Positions 16,261 through 28,313 of a stretch of DNA of 36,836 nt are shown in pieces; position 1 is the stretch's first letter, and every line of letters begins with the position of its first letter. The stretch spans positions 1 through 36,836 of the forward strand of contig NZ_FRFF01000151.1 of the NCBI RefSeq assembly GCF_900143625.1. The letters run 5' to 3'. This stretch comes from Nocardiopsis sp. JB363. Its GTDB lineage: Bacteria; Actinomycetota; Actinomycetes; Streptosporangiales; Streptosporangiaceae. Under the pieces are notes generated by a model. That model saw nothing but the letters and a program-made list of their open reading frames with translations, was not told the DNA's origin and did not search any database. A program made the translations under genes and the position numbers.

Positions 16261-16682
16261 CCACCGTCGACACCAGGGTGCGCTCCGTGTTGAACGCACC
16301 CCGAGGCCAACGCTTCTCCCGTCCGGGGCTTTCCCACCCCACGAACGTTCGGCCGGAATCGCACCAGGAACGACGGGAACGGCTGCTGCGCCAGATGCGG
16401 GGCAACCCCAGGGTCGCCTACATGCTCGAACACGGCGAACTCCCGCACTGGATGACCGTGGCCCGCCAACGCCGAGAACAGGCCGAGAGGGAAGCTCGTC
16501 AGGTGGGCGCACCGGCTGATCTCCCGACCGGTTCCCCCGCCATCCGCCGGGGCCGTCATCGGGCCCCGCGCCGGCGATGGGCCCTGCCCGCCCTGGCCGT
16601 CAGCGCGGCCCTTCTCCTGGGGCAGAGGGTCGCAGAAGCGATCGGCCAGCCACTCGCCCAATCCGTCGGATTCCCGCTCTAG
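16257..16682 (+). CDS. hypothetical one-TM protein coupled to the ATP-binding protein
   Basis: A 141-residue protein starting at TTG (16257), overlapping the preceding TGA as TTGA; coupling explains the weak start. The N-terminal two thirds are basic and helical (SHQERRERLLRQMRGNPRV, about 35-53; ARQRREQAEREARQ, about 69-82). An Arg-rich stretch leads into one TM helix (about 108-123), leaving a short tail. It looks like a cytoplasmic domain anchored at the C-terminus. No family recognised. It probably works with the ATPase, given the overlap. Confidence 0.7.
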   Translation: MTTVDTRVRSVLNAPRGQRFSRPGLSHPTNVRPESHQERRERLLRQMRGNPRVAYMLEHGELPHWMTVARQRREQAEREARQVGAPADLPTGSPAIRRGRHRAPRRRWALPALAVSAALLLGQRVAEAIGQPLAQSVGFPL

Positions 16683-16884
16683 CCGCTGTAGCGCTTGAGG
16701 CCATTGGTGTTCAGAGTGATTCCGACCCCGGGGCCCGTTGTCGAGAGTGAGGGTGCTCCGGTGACGGCCCCGGACAGAGGGCTCCGGCGAGGGCGAGGGC
16801 CAGCAGCCGGAAAAATCCGCACCGCCGACCGAACACACACCCCTCCTCCCGACATAAGCAGGTGAGAGGACGGGAGGAATGCCC

Positions 16885-17442
16885 ATGGGAAGCAGCACGG
16901 ACGGGGACCCTTACTCCGACGAGTGCGCCTTCAACGCCCTGTTCGAGAAGCATTACGACGCCGTGTACCGATACGCCCGGCGCAGGGTGGGCGCCGACCA
17001 GGCGGACGATGTGGCCTCGGAGTCCTTCGTCGTGGCCTGGAAACGACGAAAGCGCCTGGTTCCGCAGCAGGAACTGCCCTGGTTGTACGCGTGCGCACGA
17101 AGAATCACCCTGGCCCACCTGCGCCGCGACCGGCGCCAGGACCAGATCGCGCAATCGCTGACCCGAGAACCCGGCCGGCTCGGCGCGCACGCCGACCACG
17201 CCGACGGCGTCATCGACCGCAGCGGGGCCCTGACGGCCCTGGCTCGGTTGACCGAGATCGAACGCGAACTCGTGATGCTCGTGACCTGGGAAGGACTCGA
17301 TGCCCGCCAGGCGGCCAAGGTCGTGGGATGCAGTCACGTCACCGCTCGCGGACGACTGCATCGGGCCCGCAAGAGGCTCACCGCTCACCTGAACGAGGTG
17401 CCCGAACCTGTACCGGCCTTCACCTGGGAGAAGACGTCATGA
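16885..17442 (+). CDS. ECF RNA polymerase sigma factor
   Basis: A 185-residue sigma-70 family protein. Region 2 includes RYARRRVGADQADDVASE and SFVVAWKRRKRL (about 28-60), with WLYACARRITLAHLRRDRR following. Region 4 has the helix-turn-helix GLDARQAAKVVGCSHVTARG (about 135-155). An in-frame ATG at 16879 directly abuts the GGGAGGA ribosome site, whereas ATG 16885 sits 6 nt after it and is preferred. Its last codon overlaps the next gene as ATGA, giving tight coupling. The 196-nt region upstream (16683-16878) holds no gene I can support. The promoters it reads are unknown. Confidence 0.9.
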   Translation: MGSSTDGDPYSDECAFNALFEKHYDAVYRYARRRVGADQADDVASESFVVAWKRRKRLVPQQELPWLYACARRITLAHLRRDRRQDQIAQSLTREPGRLGAHADHADGVIDRSGALTALARLTEIERELVMLVTWEGLDARQAAKVVGCSHVTARGRLHRARKRLTAHLNEVPEPVPAFTWEKTS

Positions 17443-18524
17443 ACGACCTGACCAGCCTGCGCGCGACTCTCAACGACAGCGATCCGGCCAAGGACACCGC
17501 CCCCACGGACCGGAATCGTCGATGGGCCCGGGCCAACGCCATCGCCCGACTGAGGGAGGACACCCCCGTGACAGGTCCCCTGTGGCGTCGTATCCCCGTG
17601 CTCGTGACCGGTGCCGCCGCCGCTGCCCTGGCCGTGGGCGTGGGAGCGATGCTGTTGCCCACCGACCACCCGGCCGGAGTGCCCGTGGCCTACGCCTCCC
17701 CGCCCGAGACCGTGGAGGTCGTCGGTGGGGAACCGGTCGACGGCACGGAAGCGTTGCTGGAGCTGGCCGAGGTCACGGCCGGACGCGGTGACCCCCAAGG
17801 GCGGGGGGACGTGGGGTTCGTCGCCTCCACCGGCACCACCATGTACCGGATGAACGCCGACGCCGGTGACGCGGACCCGGAGGAGACCCACGGGTACGGG
17901 TTCATCCCCTTCGAGTGGAACCGGTGGCAGAGCCTGGACGGTGAGCTGCGTGAGGACCAGAACCCCCAGCCCCCGACCGAGACGGGAGGAGAGGCCGGCG
18001 ACCACGAGTGGTTCCTGGATCAGGTCGGTGAGACCCACGAGGAGACGCTTCACCCCAGCCTGGTCCTGCCCGAGGCGCTGCCCACCGACCCCGATGCTCT
18101 GGCGGAGACCCTCATGGGCCTGGGCGAGGACCCGGAGGAGGACGAGAGAACCGACGCCTCCCTGTTCCACGCCGTCGCGAGCCTCTACGAGAACCGGCCC
18201 TTGTCCGGTGCGGAGGAGGCCGCCGTCCAACGGATCATCGCCGACCGTTCCGAGACGAGCCACCTGGGCACCGCCACCGATCCGCTGGGCCGAGAGGGCG
18301 AGCTCTTCTCGTTCGTCGTCGAGGAACCCGGTGTCCAGACGCTGGAGTACCGCTACCTTTTCAGCACGGAGGACGGGGCGTTGCTCTACCAGGACTCCAT
18401 CCTGATGGACGAAGAGGACCCGGAGACCCCGATCGAGGACTACGGCCTTGAGTACCCCGTCCTGTCCCAGCAGGTCAGCTACGTCTGGACCGGCTGGGTC
18501 GAAGAGATCGGTCAGCGTCCCTGA
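17439..18524 (+). CDS. CU044_5270-type membrane protein (sigma-factor partner)
   Basis: A 361-residue protein with a cytoplasmic N-terminus (about 1-51), one TM helix (about 52-73) and a large acidic extracytoplasmic domain. It matches the actinobacterial family named CU044_5270, encoded directly after ECF sigma genes, and is the likely regulator or anti-sigma of the coupled factor. The cytoplasmic part is short and lacks the HxxxCxxC zinc motif of ZAS anti-sigmas, so a zinc or redox switch is not expected. Start ATG overlaps the sigma stop by 4 nt. A terminator follows directly. Confidence 0.83.
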   Translation: MNDLTSLRATLNDSDPAKDTAPTDRNRRWARANAIARLREDTPVTGPLWRRIPVLVTGAAAAALAVGVGAMLLPTDHPAGVPVAYASPPETVEVVGGEPVDGTEALLELAEVTAGRGDPQGRGDVGFVASTGTTMYRMNADAGDADPEETHGYGFIPFEWNRWQSLDGELREDQNPQPPTETGGEAGDHEWFLDQVGETHEETLHPSLVLPEALPTDPDALAETLMGLGEDPEEDERTDASLFHAVASLYENRPLSGAEEAAVQRIIADRSETSHLGTATDPLGREGELFSFVVEEPGVQTLEYRYLFSTEDGALLYQDSILMDEEDPETPIEDYGLEYPVLSQQVSYVWTGWVEEIGQRP

Positions 18525-18530
18525 CCCTGT

Positions 18531-18556
18531 GGGCCGTACCCGCCCGGGTACGGCCC
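18531..18556. terminator. bidirectional terminator
   Basis: A perfect 11-bp stem, GGGCCGTACCC with GGGTACGGCCC, 4-nt loop, between convergent stops (18524 plus, 18571 minus). Confidence 0.8.
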
Positions 18557-18570
18557 CTTCGACAACGGGG

Positions 18571-19185
18571 TCAGAGCCAGAGGTCGGATGACAACAGTCT
18601 GGTCGTCTCGATCGGTGGCAGCCCATCATCCAGTTCACGCAACCTGCGGTAGAGATGGCGCATGTCCGCTTTGCCTGGGACGTACTGCCGAAGTGCGGCG
18701 CGCTCCAAGATGGTCAGTGTGCCGGCCAGGGTGATCGATCCCATCGGCCGTCCGCTACGGCGGAGCCGTTCGAGACGGTTGATCTCGGAGGTGGCGATTC
18801 GCGCGCCCTCTCCGTCGTCGATGAGGACGGTCACTCGTAGGCCCGCTTCGGCAGCGACGACCGCGTGCGCGATGACCATGATCTCGCCCAGGTCCTTGGG
18901 GCGCCTCAGCCGTTCGGCCATGGGTTGATGGGTGATGCGCTGGACGACGGCCGCGAGTTCGGGGGTCTGGTCGTCGGACAGGACCTGCACCCAGTTGGGA
19001 GTCAGCTTGCGCCAGACACCGGCGGCGGCACGGAAGCGTTCGTCCTGTCGAGATTTGTCGAACACCTCACTCTGCACGGTCTCCGGGGCGCTGATCTTGC
19101 CCAAGACCCGGATGAGGAGACGTTCCTGATTGATCGAAAGGAAGTTCAGGCCCGGGCCGGCGTCGATGATCGGCCGGTGGCTCAT
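18571..19185 (-). CDS. PIN-domain nuclease (DUF3368/VapC-like)
   Basis: A 204-residue protein with the acidic PIN pattern: Asp8 in IIDAGPGLNFL, Glu40 in APETVQSEVF, Glu101 in DLGEIMVIAHA, and Asp123/Asp124 in VLIDDGEGARIA, followed by the GSITLAGTLTILERA stretch like the DUF3368 C-terminus. PIN domains are metal-dependent RNases and are common toxins. It is longer than most VapC proteins (about 130 residues), with insertions at about 50-95 and a C-terminal tail. The start ATG overlaps the metallopeptidase stop as ATGA, so it is the last gene of an XRE-ImmA-PIN operon. RNase activity is inferred from residues only. Confidence 0.78.
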   Translation of the reverse strand: MSHRPIIDAGPGLNFLSINQERLLIRVLGKISAPETVQSEVFDKSRQDERFRAAAGVWRKLTPNWVQVLSDDQTPELAAVVQRITHQPMAERLRRPKDLGEIMVIAHAVVAAEAGLRVTVLIDDGEGARIATSEINRLERLRRSGRPMGSITLAGTLTILERAALRQYVPGKADMRHLYRRLRELDDGLPPIETTRLLSSDLWL

Positions 19186-20051
19186 CCGTCCTCACCCGGT
19201 GTCGTGTCAGAGGGGCCGGGAGCGAATTCAGGCGCGTCGAGAACCGCGTCCAAGGCCGCGAGGTCGATCTCGGCATTCGGTAGATCGGTGGGATCGGCCC
19301 ACGCCACCGCCCGTTCCTTTGGCACCACGCCTGCTTCCCGCAACTCTGCTTCGGCCTCTCGCCGGCTGATCCCACGAAGAGTGGCGATCGCCTGCACGGA
19401 CAGCACCCCTTCGGCGTAGGCGCTGATGGCTCGGGCGAGGAGTCGTTGCGGTGCCCTACCACGGTCGGAATCGTCTTGCAGGGCACGGTACTGGTCGCTC
19501 CACCCGAACCTGGTGGCCAGCTGTGGCGTGGTGAGTTTCCGCCAGCTTTGTTTGGTGCCGTCATCGATGTACCCCGCTCGGCACAGCGCGATCGCGGCGA
19601 TCGATGGTGAGACCAAGAAGTGCTGAACGACTTCGGAGAGGACGGACTGGGCCAAAGCCCCTTGCCCTCCGAGGAATTCACGCAGGCCCTCGAACGGGAT
19701 CAGTAGATGGCGGGCGAAGGCGTCGGCCCGAATCTCCTCAGGAGAACGGTGATCCCAAGTGCTGGCCGAAGCGTCGGTCATGTCCTCGAAGAGGGCGTGA
19801 CCGAGTTCGTGTGCGAGGCTGCTGCGTTGCCGCATCGGACGGCGGGTGCGTGCGACCCCGATGAACACGGATCCGCGTTGTGGGTCCCTCATCATCAGCC
19901 CGTGTTGGTCTTGGCCGGCTTCGAGTACGGCCACGTCGATCCCCGTGGTCTGCTCGATGACGGCCACGAGGTCACCCAGGGGCTGTACTCCCAGGTGCTG
20001 TTCCTCGCGGAAGCGTTCGGCGAGAGCACGGCCCTCGGCTTCGGCACTCAT
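19182..20051 (-). CDS. ImmA/IrrE-type metallopeptidase
   Basis: A 289-residue zinc peptidase. HELGH (81-85) is the HExxH site, and Glu106/Glu107 in SPEEIRADAFARHLLIP provides the third ligand in the family position. ImmA cleaves the ImmR repressor of ICEBs1 and IrrE/DdrO works similarly in Deinococcus, so the likely substrate is the XRE protein encoded just upstream. A C-terminal extension (about 190-289) contains a second helix-turn-helix-like stretch (GVLSVQAIATLRGISRREAE). AAGGAAAG precedes the ATG, 18 nt after the XRE stop. The next gene overlaps by 4 nt. Confidence 0.87.
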   Translation of the reverse strand: MSAEAEGRALAERFREEQHLGVQPLGDLVAVIEQTTGIDVAVLEAGQDQHGLMMRDPQRGSVFIGVARTRRPMRQRSSLAHELGHALFEDMTDASASTWDHRSPEEIRADAFARHLLIPFEGLREFLGGQGALAQSVLSEVVQHFLVSPSIAAIALCRAGYIDDGTKQSWRKLTTPQLATRFGWSDQYRALQDDSDRGRAPQRLLARAISAYAEGVLSVQAIATLRGISRREAEAELREAGVVPKERAVAWADPTDLPNAEIDLAALDAVLDAPEFAPGPSDTTPGEDG

Positions 20052-20069
20052 GCTTTCCTTGGCCCCGTT

Positions 20070-20408
20070 TCAGACCGTGGCGGGGATGGCCTGGTCGTCC
20101 AGGTAGGCGTCCAGTTCCAGGAAACCCAGCAACGCCTGACGCATATCGCCCATGTCAGAACCATTGGTGGCGCGGGCCGCGCACTGCACACGCTCGGCCA
20201 CCGCACCGGTTCCGGTGAGCTGAGCGACCGTATGTCCGGTTTCCCAAGCGATCGCCACGAGTTCCGGCATCTTCGCCACTCGATCCCCGGAAATGATCCG
20301 GGACAGAGTGGACTGTGAGATGCCGGTGACGTCGGCCAAGGCGCGTTGGCTCAGACCTGCGGCCGTGCGGGCACGTTCGATCCGCGCGCCGGTGCTCATC
20401 GTCATCAT
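20070..20408 (-). CDS. XRE-family repressor, first gene of ImmA/PIN operon
   Basis: A 112-residue protein with a helix-turn-helix of about 50 residues (ARIERARTAAGLSQRALADV then ISQSTLSRIISGDRVAKMPE) and a helical C-terminus, the size of a phage- or toxin-antitoxin-type repressor. An in-frame ATG at 20430-20432 lies inside the operator inverted repeat and lacks a ribosome site. The ATG at 20406-20408 follows GGTGGGG by 5 nt and is preferred; ATGs at 20405 and 20399 are also possible. It probably represses its own operon and is the likely target of the adjacent metallopeptidase. Confidence 0.85.
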   Translation of the reverse strand: MMTMSTGARIERARTAAGLSQRALADVTGISQSTLSRIISGDRVAKMPELVAIAWETGHTVAQLTGTGAVAERVQCAARATNGSDMGDMRQALLGFLELDAYLDDQAIPATV

Positions 20409-20422
20409 CACCACCCCACCAG

Positions 20423-20453
20423 CTTGAATCATTTTTCAGCGACTTGATTCAAG
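20423..20453 (-). promoter_or_regulatory. operator of the XRE-ImmA-PIN operon
   Basis: A perfect 9-bp inverted repeat CTTGAATCA (20423-20431) and TGATTCAAG (20445-20453), 13-nt spacer, half-site centres 22 bp apart (about two helical turns). It is just upstream of the preferred repressor start. TACACT (complement of 20452-20457) overlaps its outer edge as a possible -10 element. Confidence 0.65.
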
Positions 20454-20546
20454 TGTAGCCGTGCGCTCTATGATGCACCACAGATCGAGCCGGCTGATCC
20501 GTCGTACCCGGGATCAATGGACGCTGGTGCGGCACAGGACACGCCG

Positions 20547-20580
20547 AAGGGGGCCGCACCCGGGCGGGTGCGGCCCCCTT
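20547..20580 (-). terminator. clpB terminator
   Basis: A perfect 15-bp stem, AAGGGGGCCGCACCC with GGGTGCGGCCCCCTT, 4-nt loop, 11 nt past the clpB stop. Read on the minus strand it ends in CTT only, but the stem is very strong. Confidence 0.85.
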
Positions 20581-20591
20581 CAACAATGGGC

Positions 20592-23198
<2,607 letters not shown>

Positions 23199-23258
23199 GG
23201 TTATGTGACTCCATCCACATGAAATGTCACTCAGGGTGATGTCTGATGGCCGATTCCA

Positions 23259-23275
23259 TCACGCCGTATGCGTGA
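23259..23275. repeat. small inverted repeat in hspR-clpB gap
   Basis: TCACGC and GCGTGA flank a 5-nt loop, 61 nt upstream of the clpB ATG. It could be a weak hairpin or a protein-binding site; there is no U tract. Confidence 0.3.
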
Positions 23276-23308
23276 AGTCCGTGAGACCCGAACCCGCGGG
23301 TCGGGCCG

Positions 23309-23809
23309 TTACTTCTGGTCGGAATCGCCCGTGCCGCGGGTGTCATCGTCGTCCCCGAGCCCGCTGCCCCGCTCGGGGCGCTCTTCCGGATCGGCCGTGT
23401 TGAAGATCGTCACGCGGGTGCGGCGGACCAGCTCCCCGCGGACCGATCCGCCCTCGGGGCGGGCCGGACGGCCGCGCCGGGACACCGCCCGGCGCGCCGC
23501 CTCCAGTTCGTTGGCGAGGTGGAACACCTGCTCACGCAGCTGTTCCACCTCCAGCTCCAGCTCCAGGATCCGCTTGATCCCGGCGAGGTTGATGCCCGAC
23601 TCCTGCGACAGACGCTGTACCTCGCGCAACGTCTGCACGTCACGCATGGAGTAGCGACGGCCCCGCCCGGACGTGCGTCCGGGCGACACGATCCCCAACC
23701 GGTCGTACTGCCGCAGTGTCTGCGGATGCATACCGGCCAACTCCGCGGCCACGGAGATCACGTAGACCGGGGCGTCGACTCCGAAGGAAGGATCGTTCAC
23801 GACATTCAC
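23309..23809 (-). CDS. hspR: heat-shock repressor HspR (MerR family)
   Basis: A 166-residue MerR-type repressor. Helix-turn-helix about 15-80 (YVISVAAELAGMHPQTLRQY, RYSMRDVQTLREVQRL), then a coiled coil (about 85-110) and an acidic, low-complexity C-terminal tail. HspR with DnaK as co-repressor binds HAIR inverted repeats upstream of dnaK and clpB operons, and a HAIR-like site lies before dnaK here. GTG start overlaps the dnaJ TGA as GTGA, so it is the fourth gene of dnaK-grpE-dnaJ-hspR and forms a feedback loop. Confidence 0.95.
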   Translation of the reverse strand: MNVVNDPSFGVDAPVYVISVAAELAGMHPQTLRQYDRLGIVSPGRTSGRGRRYSMRDVQTLREVQRLSQESGINLAGIKRILELELEVEQLREQVFHLANELEAARRAVSRRGRPARPEGGSVRGELVRRTRVTIFNTADPEERPERGSGLGDDDDTRGTGDSDQK

Positions 23810-24972
23810 GCGCCCTTCGCCCGCGCTTCGAGTCCGTCGCGCGGGTCGTAGTCAGACGTCGCCGCGCGGAACTTCTCCAACGCCTCGCGAGCGTCGTCGT
23901 TGAGTGCCTGCGGCACCTTGACCTCGAAGGTGACCAGCATGTCGCCGATGGTGCCGTCCTTGCGAGTGGCGCCCTTGCCGCGAACCCGCAGCGTGCGACC
24001 GTTCTGGGTGCCCGGCGGCACCTTCACCGTCACCGGGAAACCGCTCAGGGTCGGAACCCGGACGTCGGCGCCCAGCGCCGCCTCGGGGAAGCTCACCGGG
24101 ACCGTGATGGTGACGTTGTCGCCGTTCCTACCGAACACCGGGTGATCCTTCACGTGGACGACGATGTACAGGTCACCGGCGGGGCCGCCGTTCTCGCCCG
24201 GTGCGCCCTTGGCCTTGATCCGGATCCGTTGCCCGTCGGACACGCCGCCGGGGATGCGGGTCTGGATGGTGCGCGTGCTCTTGCCACGTCCGCTGCCGGT
24301 ACAGGTGGGGCAGGGGTCGTCGACCACCAGGCCGCGCCCCTTGCACTCACTGCACGGCTCGGACAGCGAGAAGCCGCCCAGGTTGGTGTTCTCGTGCCCG
24401 GTGCCGGAGCACTTCGGGCACATTCGCGGGGCCGAACCGACGCGTGCGCCCGTGCCCTTACAGGTGACACAAGGCGCTTCGCTGGTCAGTTGGAACGAAC
24501 GGGTCACCCCGTCCGCGGCCTCGCGGAAGTTCAGTGTCGTCTCGGTCTCGATGTCGGCGCCGCGTCGGCTCCGGGTCGCCTGGCCCGACCGACTGCGGTT
24601 GCCGAACAGTCCACCGAAGATGTCGCTCAGCCGCTCGCCGCCGGGGGCGCCACCACCCCCACCGCCGCCCTGACCGAAGATGTCGCTCATGTCGAACCCG
24701 CCCGGGCCGGTGCCACCACCGGGACGGTAGGAGCCACCGAACATCGAACGCGCCTCGTCGTACTCCTTGCGGCGATTCTCGTCCGACAGGACGTTGTACG
24801 CCTCGGAGATCTCCTTGAAGCGGTCCTCGGCCTTCGGGTCGTCACGATTGGCGTCGGGGTGGTTCTCCCGGGCCAACTTGCGGTAGGACGAGCGGATCTC
24901 GTCCTTGGTGGCGGTCTTTGAGACTCCGAGGACCTTGTAGTAGTCCTTCTCCAGGTAGTCCTTGGTGCTCAT
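23806..24972 (-). CDS. dnaJ: chaperone DnaJ
   Basis: A 388-residue type I Hsp40. J domain about 8-75 with HPD in ENHPDANRDD, a Gly/Phe-rich linker (about 85-140), four CxxCxGxG zinc repeats (about 165-235; CVTCKGTG, CPKCSGTG, CSECKGRG, CPTCTGSG), and the C-terminal substrate-binding domains. It delivers unfolded clients to DnaK and stimulates ATP hydrolysis. ATG preceded by GGAGAAGG about 9 nt upstream. A 127-nt gap with a hairpin separates it from grpE. It overlaps hspR by 3 nt. Confidence 0.97.
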   Translation of the reverse strand: MSTKDYLEKDYYKVLGVSKTATKDEIRSSYRKLARENHPDANRDDPKAEDRFKEISEAYNVLSDENRRKEYDEARSMFGGSYRPGGGTGPGGFDMSDIFGQGGGGGGGAPGGERLSDIFGGLFGNRSRSGQATRSRRGADIETETTLNFREAADGVTRSFQLTSEAPCVTCKGTGARVGSAPRMCPKCSGTGHENTNLGGFSLSEPCSECKGRGLVVDDPCPTCTGSGRGKSTRTIQTRIPGGVSDGQRIRIKAKGAPGENGGPAGDLYIVVHVKDHPVFGRNGDNVTITVPVSFPEAALGADVRVPTLSGFPVTVKVPPGTQNGRTLRVRGKGATRKDGTIGDMLVTFEVKVPQALNDDAREALEKFRAATSDYDPRDGLEARAKGA

Positions 24973-25053
24973 CGACTGGTGCCTTCTCCCCGCTGGTGCC
25001 GGTTGCGTCCGATGTTTCCACGTGGCCCCCGGCCCCGTAGGGGCGGGGTCGAC

Positions 25054-25095
25054 CTGTGGCCGTGACCGACGATCTCACGCCGGCCACGGCCACAG
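25054..25095. repeat. inverted repeat in grpE-dnaJ gap
   Basis: CTGTGGCCGTG (25054-25064) and CACGGCCACAG (25085-25095) form a perfect 11-bp stem with a 20-nt loop, just after the grpE stop. It may partly attenuate transcription into dnaJ or protect the mRNA end. Confidence 0.45.
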
Positions 25096-25099
25096 CTCG

Positions 25100-25831
25100 T
25101 TACTTCTCGTTCTCGCCCTTCTCGGCGGAGGCCTCGTCGGAGTCCTCCTCCGAGGGCTCCGGGGTGTCGCCCATGGGCTCACCCACGACCACGCGGGCCG
25201 GGCGGAGGACCCTCTCACCGATGCGGTACCCGGGTTGGAACACCTCGATCACCGACTGGACGGCGATGTTCGGGACCGGAACGAGGGTGAGCGCCTCGTG
25301 CACGGTCGGGTCGAACTCGTCATTCTGCTCGCCGTACTTGACCAGGCCCAGCTTGGTCGCCGTCGCCTCCAGGGACTCGGCCACCGCCTTGAACCCGCCG
25401 GTGAGCTCCTCGTGCTCCCGTGCACGACCGATGTCGTCCAGGATCGGCAGTAGTTCGCCGATGACCTGGGCGGTGGCGACCTCACGGACCGCCACGCGGT
25501 CACGCTCGACACGCTTGCGGTAGTTGGCGTACTCCGCCTGCACCCGCTTGATGTCGTTGGTGAGCTCGACGACCCGCTCATCGGCGTTGATGGCCTCGCT
25601 CACCACCCACTCGGGGGTGTCCGGGATCTCGGGGATGTCCTCGATCTCGGCCTCGACGATCTCGGGCTCCTCGGCGTCGTCGGCCTCGGATCCTTCCGTC
25701 TCCTCGACCTCGGGCTCGCGGACCTCATCGGTCTCGGGATCGATCCCGCTGTTGTCGCGGGTCACCGGACCCTGGGTCTCGTCACCCTCACCGTCACCGG
25801 CGTCGGGGCTGTTCTTGTCCGACAGCGCCAT
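25100..25831 (-). CDS. grpE: nucleotide exchange factor GrpE
   Basis: A 243-residue GrpE. An acidic disordered N-terminal extension (about 1-80) precedes the long dimerisation helix (about 85-130, including NDIKRVQAEYANYRKRVERD) and the beta-wing domain (about 180-225, ending in GERVLRPARVVVGEP, the family signature). It releases ADP from DnaK. ATG preceded by AAGGAGGG about 10 nt away. It lies 43 nt after dnaK, in the same operon. Confidence 0.96.
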   Translation of the reverse strand: MALSDKNSPDAGDGEGDETQGPVTRDNSGIDPETDEVREPEVEETEGSEADDAEEPEIVEAEIEDIPEIPDTPEWVVSEAINADERVVELTNDIKRVQAEYANYRKRVERDRVAVREVATAQVIGELLPILDDIGRAREHEELTGGFKAVAESLEATATKLGLVKYGEQNDEFDPTVHEALTLVPVPNIAVQSVIEVFQPGYRIGERVLRPARVVVGEPMGDTPEPSEEDSDEASAEKGENEK

Positions 25832-25874
25832 CTCCGACGTTCCCTCCTTCCTCGACTCTCACCGGACTCACGGG

Positions 25875-27728
<1,854 letters not shown>

Positions 27729-27766
27729 GGTTGTTTCCTCCGTGAAAGTTGAGTCGTTCAGGCGTA

Positions 27767-27795
27767 ATTTTGCTTCGTCGGGTGAGGGCTGTCAA
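27767..27795 (-). promoter_or_regulatory. dnaK operon promoter
   Basis: On the minus strand, TTGACA (complement of 27790-27795) and CAAAAT (complement of 27767-27772) are 17 nt apart, 38 nt upstream of the dnaK ATG. This is close to the vegetative sigma-70 consensus. Confidence 0.7.
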
Positions 27796-27799
27796 GTCA

Positions 27800-27820
27800 G
27801 TTGAGCCGGTATCACTCAAC
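27800..27820 (-). promoter_or_regulatory. HAIR-like HspR operator
   Basis: On the minus strand GTTGAGT-N7-GCTCAAC, against the HAIR consensus CTTGAGT-N7-ACTCAAG. Inner positions TTGAGT and CTCAA match; outer bases differ. It lies just upstream of the -35 element. A further ACTCAAC half-site occurs near 27746-27752. Confidence 0.7.
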
Positions 27821-27839
27821 TTGTTTCCTACGCCCTGAC

Positions 27840-28234
27840 AACGGTCGGACAGGCGGAGATGTTCCCGACCTGGGAAATTTCGGCGGCTGAACGGCCGAAC
27901 CCCGGGACGACTCGGGGAGATCCTCGATCCGAGAAATCGGGGGGAGTAGGGGACGGCTCAGGGGCGGGGTGGGCGCGTCGTGGCACGACCGGTGGACCCA
28001 CCGATGCCCGGATGTGCCCGATCGGTCCGGCCGTCCGCTTACATAGGGGGCGTGGTGTGTCCGAAGGGGCCGGGGTCGACCCGCGTGATTCTGTTGAGGC
28101 CTGGGCCGTCTACGGTGGTCCCGCGCGTGAGGACGGCCCCGCGACCGCACGGACGCGCCACGAGAAGGCGCATCGGCGAGGGCGCGGAAGCGGGTCTCGG
28201 GCCGTAGTGGTCCGGGGCGATGGCGGCCGTGCTA
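27840..28234. other. intergenic region without supported gene
   Basis: A 395-nt stretch between the divergent dnaK and etfD-like promoters. Frames here lack ribosome sites and recognisable proteins. GC-rich direct and inverted fragments occur, but none forms a strong hairpin or RNA motif that I can support. Confidence 0.5.
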
Positions 28235-28248
28235 TTACTCGCTAGTAA
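28235..28248. promoter_or_regulatory. palindromic site upstream of etfD-like gene
   Basis: TTACTCGCTAGTAA: 5-bp arms TTACT/AGTAA around a GC centre, 65 nt before the ATG. It looks like a TetR-family operator; the regulator is not in this window. Confidence 0.5.
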
Positions 28249-28313
28249 CATAAGCTGGGACCACCGGTGTGTGGCGCACCGGATGACGAAAGCAGGATGG
28301 GAGGCCACGGACG

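Noticed and set aside
23199..23308. A second HAIR operator before clpB
   Set aside because: One half-site-like CCTGAGT occurs, but the partner half at the required 7-nt spacing is absent.
27840..28234. Small genes in the dnaK-etfD intergenic region
   Set aside because: Frames lack ribosome sites, family similarity and consistent codon bias.
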